Assembly (NCBI GenBank): GCA_036159995.1
Contig: JAYYEI010000030.1
Span: 1 to 34,737 of the forward strand
Length of the DNA stretch: 34,737 nucleotides
Reading direction: 5' to 3'
Source of the DNA: UBA8752 sp036159995
GTDB taxonomy: Bacteria > Bacteroidota > Bacteroidia > Flavobacteriales_D > Sanyastnellaceae
In this document: in pieces, positions 29,509 through 34,737 of the stretch
Layout: each line of letters begins with the position of its first letter
Numbering within the stretch: the first letter of the stretch is position 1
The notes under the pieces: model-generated
What the model saw: only the letters and a program-made list of their open reading frames with translations
Told to the model about the DNA's origin: nothing
The model's database searches: none
Position numbers and translations under genes: made by a program

Positions 29509-32064
29509 TCAGCGGACCCACACCGACGATCGGCCCAAGCGATCTGTCAACCTGACCAGGACGACGCCATCCACCCGGTAGGGAATCCGTCCAGACTCAA
29601 GGACATTTCCTCGGAACAGGAGCCGACCTGTGAGGTCATGAAGCTCCACCTCGAGGCCTGCGAAATCTTGGCCGAGGATCCGGATTCCTCCTTCCTCACG
29701 GACACATCCATGGACCGGTGCCATCGTCTCCACCGATTGCAATGGGTTGGAGGGCACTTCCACCGTGCCGAAGGCAATGCACCCCTGGGCGTCTTCCACC
29801 AGCCATCCAAGGAATCCCGGAGCGAGCAAGGCCCCATCGCCAAAGCCCCCTGACCAGTCCACGAGATAGGGGAGAGTGCCCCCTGAAATGGACAAGTTCA
29901 CTTGCGCAGTATCCGACAAGCCGGCATAAGACAAGCTGATCTCGACGTCCAAGGAGTCGGGCTCCTCGATCGTGACGCTGTTCGCCACCAGACAGCCCAC
30001 CGCATCGGTGAACTGCACGGGGTAGACCCCAGCAACCAGGGCGTCGGAATCCAACCCCAGCCAGACTGCGGACCACGGCGGCGTGCCTCCCGTGATGGTG
30101 GCCTCGGCCTCGCCCGTTTCGCCCGCACAGGGGGCGTCCAACAACGTCCACTCGATGTCCACCGCTTCGGGAATCTCCACGGACACTATCGAGTCCAGCT
30201 GACATCCATCGGGATGCATCCACACCAGCGAAAGCGAATCCACCGCTTCCGATGCCCACCACACGTCTGTTATGGGAAGCTCATCATTGACCGTCACCGT
30301 CCCCGAATCCGGGGCAGACCATTGGACCAGCGCCGAATCCCAAGGACACGCCGCCGGAGAAACCGTCACCTCCAATGTCGGAATGGGCTCGACCGTCACA
30401 CCCACCATCTGAGTCCAGCTGAATCGGCCGTCCCACCACGTCGCTTCCAGCACATGAAGGCCGGATGTCGTGGCCCAGACCGTATCCGAGTCGACGGGCA
30501 GTCCATTCCAGGTCATCGCCACCGAATCCGACGGAAAGGGCAGGAGCCAACCTTGAGGCTCCCAAGGACATTCTCGCTCCACCTCGACCAGCGCGGCCGT
30601 GGACGTGCCCTCAATCAAGGCCGCGGCCGTGTCGGCAGACAGTCCGTACCACGTTTCGGTGATGCCGGTGGGCCACCTGACCTCGATGGAATCGACGGAC
30701 ACGAGGTCACCCATCCCGAAGAACCGGGTGAACGCATGTTGGGTCTGGTAATCCGCCCCTGCATCGACCTGCTGCATCTGGACCTTGCCACCGCTGTGCA
30801 CCTTGATGCGCGCGCCCACCGCATGAGAATTGGATTCCGTCCCGACCAATCGGAGCGCAAGCCTTGAGGCCCCTCCATCGTTGGTCGTCCGCAGCAATTG
30901 CACCGTGGGAAGCGACCCGTGGCAGGCAATGTCCGGAGAGCGATCCTGGTCCAGATCGAAGCGTCCGAGATTGTAGACAGGATACTGCTCGTTGGGCCAA
31001 ATGGCGGAATTCTCATTGAAACCCAGACCCGCCTCGACGTTCATGTAAATCCGATTGTCGGAAGGGGATTCGGAGGGAAAGAAATTCGTGGCCACCATCA
31101 GGTCCTCCCGCCGATCTCCATCAATGTCCACAACACATCCACCCCAACCGTAATCGGACACGCCGGACACGCCCACCGCGTCCGCCACATCTACATATCC
31201 AGTATCGGTGCACTCGAAAAATTGGTGGGCAAAATTGGCCACATCAGTGCTAAACAGGTCCCAATCCCCATCTTGGTCCGGGTCGAAAATGGTGGCCGTC
31301 ATCGGGTCGAGGTTCACATCGAGTCCCAACTCAGGCGCCACATCTTCAAAGGTCCCGTCTCCCAGATTCCGGTACAGAGAATTGGAGAAGAGAAAGCGGT
31401 CGTTGATCACCCAGAGGTCATCCCATCCGTCGTCGTCATAGTCGAGCCAACCACCTTGGAACGTCGTCTGAATGCCATTTCCGACACCCGCTTCGGCCGC
31501 CACTTCGGCGAAATGTCCCGTGCCGTCATTCCGGAGGAACAGATTCGGGTAGAACGCCTCCTGGGTATCGATGTGATAGGTCGTGATGTAGACATCGAGG
31601 TCCCCGTCCCGATCGTAATCGTTGGCGCTCAACCCTCTGGGCCTCCATCCTTCGAGCTGAGGCAGTCCCCGCTCCACGCCCTCCTCGGTCAAGGTGCCAT
31701 CCGGGCCTTGAATGTGAAGCTCAAGTGCCCCCTCGAATCGGACCACCCACAAGTCCAGGTCACCGTCCTCGTCCACATCGATCCAAAGCACACCTCGGCC
31801 TTCTCCGGTTCCCGTCAGGATCTGCGTCAACTCGGGGCCATTGGGGCCTCCGGCATACAGCTTGATCGTGCCTTCCGTTTCCGAGAGGGTAATGTCGTCC
31901 CAACCGTCGCCATTGAAATCCGCACAACTCAATCCACACCCGGAAAAACTGCCTCCGGCGGAACCGCTCACGATGGATTGGGCGGAGACGTCTTCCAACT
32001 GTCCAGACGCCCCATTCGACAGAAGGAGGACACTGAAAACAAGAAGAACAAAACGGAAGTGCAT
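29509..32064 (-). CDS. Secreted FG-GAP/ASPIC protein with SprB-like repeats (paralogue 1 of a tandem pair)
   Basis: This 851-residue protein has a signal peptide ending at NGASG (about residue 21), directly before QLEDVS. The next part has Ca2+-loop repeats (DFNGDGWDD, DVDEDGDLD, DYDRDGDLD, DYDDDGWDD, DPDQDGDWD, DIDGDRRED, DLDQDRSPD) of the FG-GAP/VCBS propeller type. An ASPIC/UnbV domain follows (NSHAVGARIKVHSGG, then SIEVRWPTG). The second half holds SprB-like units (GGTPPWSAVWLG, GVYPVQFTDAVGC, EEPDSL). The C-terminus (ELHDLTGRLLFRG, ending SSVWVR) resembles a T9SS tail, but the PNP motif is not clear. A TATCTTGT sequence at 32088-32095 is a possible promoter. Confidence 0.8.
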   Translation of the reverse strand: MHFRFVLLVFSVLLLSNGASGQLEDVSAQSIVSGSAGGSFSGCGLSCADFNGDGWDDITLSETEGTIKLYAGGPNGPELTQILTGTGEGRGVLWIDVDEDGDLDLWVVRFEGALELHIQGPDGTLTEEGVERGLPQLEGWRPRGLSANDYDRDGDLDVYITTYHIDTQEAFYPNLFLRNDGTGHFAEVAAEAGVGNGIQTTFQGGWLDYDDDGWDDLWVINDRFLFSNSLYRNLGDGTFEDVAPELGLDVNLDPMTATIFDPDQDGDWDLFSTDVANFAHQFFECTDTGYVDVADAVGVSGVSDYGWGGCVVDIDGDRREDLMVATNFFPSESPSDNRIYMNVEAGLGFNENSAIWPNEQYPVYNLGRFDLDQDRSPDIACHGSLPTVQLLRTTNDGGASRLALRLVGTESNSHAVGARIKVHSGGKVQMQQVDAGADYQTQHAFTRFFGMGDLVSVDSIEVRWPTGITETWYGLSADTAAALIEGTSTAALVEVERECPWEPQGWLLPFPSDSVAMTWNGLPVDSDTVWATTSGLHVLEATWWDGRFSWTQMVGVTVEPIPTLEVTVSPAACPWDSALVQWSAPDSGTVTVNDELPITDVWWASEAVDSLSLVWMHPDGCQLDSIVSVEIPEAVDIEWTLLDAPCAGETGEAEATITGGTPPWSAVWLGLDSDALVAGVYPVQFTDAVGCLVANSVTIEEPDSLDVEISLSYAGLSDTAQVNLSISGGTLPYLVDWSGGFGDGALLAPGFLGWLVEDAQGCIAFGTVEVPSNPLQSVETMAPVHGCVREEGGIRILGQDFAGLEVELHDLTGRLLFRGNVLESGRIPYRVDGVVLVRLTDRLGRSSVWVR

Positions 32065-32128
32065 CCAGGCCAACTTGAGAGGGAAGGACAAGATAGAAAT
32101 CAAGGCGTCCAACCGCACTCCGATGGCC

Positions 32129-34705
32129 TCAACGAACCCAAACCTGTTCTTCACCGGTGGCCTCGGACCGCATCCGGATGAGCACGGGAGTGGATGCGCT
32201 CAATGGGGTCTGGAATGCAGTCCCTGTCGCCTCTTTCCGGAGGAGCAGACGGCCATCCAAAGCCCACAGCTCAATGAGCCAATTTCCTTCGCGGAAGGTG
32301 TCTATCCGGATGCCCTCCTCATCCCGCAGGCAACGCCAAGGTGCGGGTTCAACATCGGGAACATCCGCCAGCGGGTTGGAGGCAATTTGGACCACTCCGA
32401 GATCGAGGCAACCATTGGCGTCCTCCACGAGCCAGCCGAGGGAAACCGGGGCGAGTACGCCGCCAGCCTCATCAATCGGGCCGGACCACATAATGGAAAA
32501 GGGGGGAGTCCCTCCATCGACCAACAGATCGACCTGCGCCGAATCACTGATCCCGAAGTACGCATAGGACAGGGAGGACACCAGTGAATCGGGCTCCACC
32601 ACTTCCAAACTGTCCGTCCGGACACAACCGAGCGAATCGGTGGCCACAATGCCATACACACCGGGCAGGGCCTCGTCGAGCACCAAGGCGCCCGGATCGA
32701 AGACCACCGTCCCCGTGCCCCCTGTGGACGTCAAGACCACACTGCCGGTTTCTCCGAAACAGTCGGGATGCTGGACCTCCATCTGGATGGCCAAGCTGTC
32801 CGGTGTGTGGATTTCCGCAGCCGCTTCCACGGTGCATCCCTCTTGAATCTGGGCCACGAGCAGATGGGCCCCAAGCCCCACTGAATCCAATTGTCCGGAG
32901 GGCATCAGCGAATCCGCCTGCCACAGGACAAATTCCGCCTCCGGCGCCGACCAGACCAACGAACCCAGCTCTCCGTGACAGGCTGGGTCCAGCCCCTCTA
33001 CCGTGATGTTGGGCTCATCGCCGAATTCCGCTTCGACCATCGACGTCCACGTCGCCGCTCCATCCCACCACGTGGCTTCAAAGATTTGCGTCCCCGTGGT
33101 ATCGGCCACCAAGGTGTCTCCCGTAAAGGGCTCTCCGTTCCATGTCAATTCCGCCTCAGTCGCCACGGCAGGCACCACCCAACGATCGGGATACCAAGGG
33201 CACTCGCCTTCAATCGCGATCAGGGCCGCATTCTGCGTCCCTTCGACGAGGGTCACGGCCGAGTTGGCCGGCAGGCCATACCATTTCTCCTCGAGACCAC
33301 TCGGCCAGCGCACTTGAATGGAATCGACAACGAGGTTCATCCCGCATCCAAAGAATTGCGTGTAGCTGTGCTGCGTCATGTAATCGCACCCGGCGGCCAC
33401 TTGCCTCATTTGTTGCACCCCACCAGACCAGACGTGGATGAGGGCCCCGACAGCGTGGGAGTTCGAGAGGGTGCCCACCAACTTGAGGGTCAATCGGGAC
33501 GATCCGTCCTCGTTCGTGTTGCGCAAGACTTGGGCGTGCGCGGCATTGCCGTGTCCAATGATGTCGGGGGTACGGTCATTGTCGAGGTCCAATTGACCCA
33601 GACAGTACAGCTGGTACTGCTCATTGGGCCAATTCTCGATTTCATCTGTGAAGCTCGTCCCACTGCCATTGTTCATGTACAGGTGGTTGTCGTAAGGATT
33701 GGAATTCGGGAAGCGGTAGGTCGCCACCATCAAATCCTGCATCATGTCCCCATCGAGATCGATGGCGAGGGTCCCCCAGCCATACTGAAGGGAGGCCACA
33801 CCCACCAACTGGGCGTCATCCGTGAACACCCCGTCATTGTTCCGTTGGTACACATTGGGGTTGTTCTCGATGTTGGTCATGTACATGTCCCAATCTCCGT
33901 CGTTGTCCGGATCACACAAGGTGGCGGACATGGCCTCGATGGCCACATCGGCCCCCACATCCTCCGCGATGTCGTAAAACACCCCGTCGACGTTTCGGTA
34001 GAGGGCATTGGGGAAGACCGCACGGTCGTTGATGATCCAGAGGTCCTGATCGCCGTCCTCGTCGTAATCGAACCAGGCGCCTTGAAACGTGTGCTTCAGT
34101 CCGTTGCCCACACCGGTCTCCATGGTCTGGTCCGAAAAGAACCCACCGCCATCGTTGCGCAGCATGAGGTTCTCATAGGTCACGGTGTCCATGTCGTCGT
34201 GGTAGCTGGCCACGAACAAGTCGAGATCATCGTCCTCGTCGTAATCAACGGCCGAGACCCCGCGCACATCCCATCCCGGCCAGAGGGGCATTCCCCGATT
34301 GAGCCCGTCCTCCACGAGACTGCCATCCTCCTGTTGCATGTACAGGAACAACCCGACACCCAGAACACCCGCCACGAGGTCCAGATCTCCGTCGTTGTCG
34401 ACATCAACCCACAGCACCGCCTTTGACTCTACATCATGGTCGAGGGACAAATGGTACTCCAGACCATCCGGTCCTCCGCGATACAGTTCAATGGGGCCGT
34501 CCGACGTGGCGGCGGTGACATCGTCCCACCCATCTCCGTCGAAGTCGGCACAACTCAACCCGCAACCGAACCAACTGGCCGCCGTCGAGGCCTGAACGAG
34601 ATGGTCGACGGACACGTCCTCCAACTGCCCCTCGGCGGTTCCGGAGACCAGAAACGCGAGACACAGCACTGCCAAGCGCAGCGCAGGACAAGGAACATGA
34701 AACAT
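32129..34705 (-). CDS. Secreted FG-GAP/ASPIC protein with SprB-like repeats (paralogue 2 of a tandem pair)
   Basis: This 858-residue protein has the same plan as its downstream neighbour: a signal peptide ending VSGTAEG, then QLEDVS, then GCGLSCADFDGDGWDD. The Ca2+ loops include DVDNDGDLD, DYDEDDDLD, DYDEDGDQD, DPDNDGDWD, DLDGDMMQD and DLDNDRTPD. The ASPIC/UnbV domain (NSHAVGALIHVWSGG, then SIQVRWPSGLEEKWYGL) and SprB-like units (GVYGIVATDSLGC, VEPDSL) follow. It ends EEQVWVR, close to SSVWVR in the other copy. The two clearly arose by tandem duplication and have since diverged. Both are predicted surface or secreted proteins; calcium binding is inferred from the loops. The ligand is unknown. 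Confidence 0.82.
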   Translation of the reverse strand: MFHVPCPALRLAVLCLAFLVSGTAEGQLEDVSVDHLVQASTAASWFGCGLSCADFDGDGWDDVTAATSDGPIELYRGGPDGLEYHLSLDHDVESKAVLWVDVDNDGDLDLVAGVLGVGLFLYMQQEDGSLVEDGLNRGMPLWPGWDVRGVSAVDYDEDDDLDLFVASYHDDMDTVTYENLMLRNDGGGFFSDQTMETGVGNGLKHTFQGAWFDYDEDGDQDLWIINDRAVFPNALYRNVDGVFYDIAEDVGADVAIEAMSATLCDPDNDGDWDMYMTNIENNPNVYQRNNDGVFTDDAQLVGVASLQYGWGTLAIDLDGDMMQDLMVATYRFPNSNPYDNHLYMNNGSGTSFTDEIENWPNEQYQLYCLGQLDLDNDRTPDIIGHGNAAHAQVLRNTNEDGSSRLTLKLVGTLSNSHAVGALIHVWSGGVQQMRQVAAGCDYMTQHSYTQFFGCGMNLVVDSIQVRWPSGLEEKWYGLPANSAVTLVEGTQNAALIAIEGECPWYPDRWVVPAVATEAELTWNGEPFTGDTLVADTTGTQIFEATWWDGAATWTSMVEAEFGDEPNITVEGLDPACHGELGSLVWSAPEAEFVLWQADSLMPSGQLDSVGLGAHLLVAQIQEGCTVEAAAEIHTPDSLAIQMEVQHPDCFGETGSVVLTSTGGTGTVVFDPGALVLDEALPGVYGIVATDSLGCVRTDSLEVVEPDSLVSSLSYAYFGISDSAQVDLLVDGGTPPFSIMWSGPIDEAGGVLAPVSLGWLVEDANGCLDLGVVQIASNPLADVPDVEPAPWRCLRDEEGIRIDTFREGNWLIELWALDGRLLLRKEATGTAFQTPLSASTPVLIRMRSEATGEEQVWVR

Positions 34706-34737
34706 CGTGCTCAGGTAAGGCAGTGGTTAGACGGTTC

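Noticed and set aside
32891..34426. A 511-codon plus-strand frame opposite the last FG-GAP gene
   Set aside because: Val/His/Ile-rich shadow of the Asp-rich calcium loops, with no independent support.

Overview
The window is a gene-dense, GC-rich stretch of a Bacteroidota chromosome, most likely a high-GC member of the Flavobacteriia/Cytophagia side of the phylum. The assignment rests on family content. There is a CHU_C-type gliding-associated C-terminus on a PKD protein, and type IX secretion (T9SS) sorting tails on two further secreted proteins. DUF5683, DUF3276 (PUR-alpha-like), WbqC, the long form of Lgt and an oversized LepB are all Bacteroidota hallmarks. Promoter-like TAnnTTTG boxes also occur, which is the -7 element used by the Bacteroidota housekeeping sigma factor. 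I saw no tRNA, rRNA, CRISPR array, insertion sequence or prophage. Every gap between genes is shorter than about 150 bases. Layout, left to right: (1) 1-2842, minus strand: gcvT, a ComB-like phosphatase, a shrunken zinc-phospholipase-C-like protein, and the first 201 codons of a glycosyltransferase resembling the tRNA-queuosine mannosyltransferase family, cut by the window edge. (2) 2921-8452: a small RelE/ParE-like plus-strand ORF that overlaps the tail of wbqC, then the minus-strand block parA-parB-DUF5683-dapB-lepB-wbqC, which joins chromosome partitioning, a small membrane protein, lysine/cell-wall precursor synthesis and signal peptidase I. A Bacteroidota-type -7 box and one perfect DnaA-box match lie in front of parA. 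(3) 8523-11624: a PUR-alpha-like nucleic-acid-binding protein and a large secreted PKD protein. (4) 11755-13772, plus strand: a DEAD-box RNA helicase with a long RGG tail, followed two bases later by msrB. (5) 13776-18662, minus strand: mtaB, lgt, an inositol monophosphatase, then an ECF sigma factor, a single-pass membrane protein and a Spy/CpxP-like periplasmic protein. (6) 18758-23645, plus strand: a secreted FG-GAP/ASPIC protein with a T9SS tail, a clear intrinsic terminator, and a five-haem c-type cytochrome that also carries a T9SS-like tail. (7) 23646-28428, minus strand: nfeD, a stomatin/QmcA-like SPFH protein, an aldehyde dehydrogenase, an arginyl-tRNA-protein-transferase-like protein and exonuclease III. 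(8) 28482-29501: a lipoprotein isoaspartyl peptidase on the plus strand. (9) 29509-34705: two tandem paralogous secreted FG-GAP/ASPIC/SprB-repeat proteins on the minus strand. Features most worth a second look are the T9SS-tailed multihaem cytochrome, the apparent in-frame internal deletion in the phospholipase-like gene, TAnnTTTG boxes ending exactly 4 bases before the ATG of three genes (possible leaderless mRNAs), the N-degron-transferase-like gene that lacks the usual N-terminal CxxC, a mirrored 8-mer between two divergent genes, and four convergent gene pairs packed to 7 bases or less, one of them overlapping by 41 bases.
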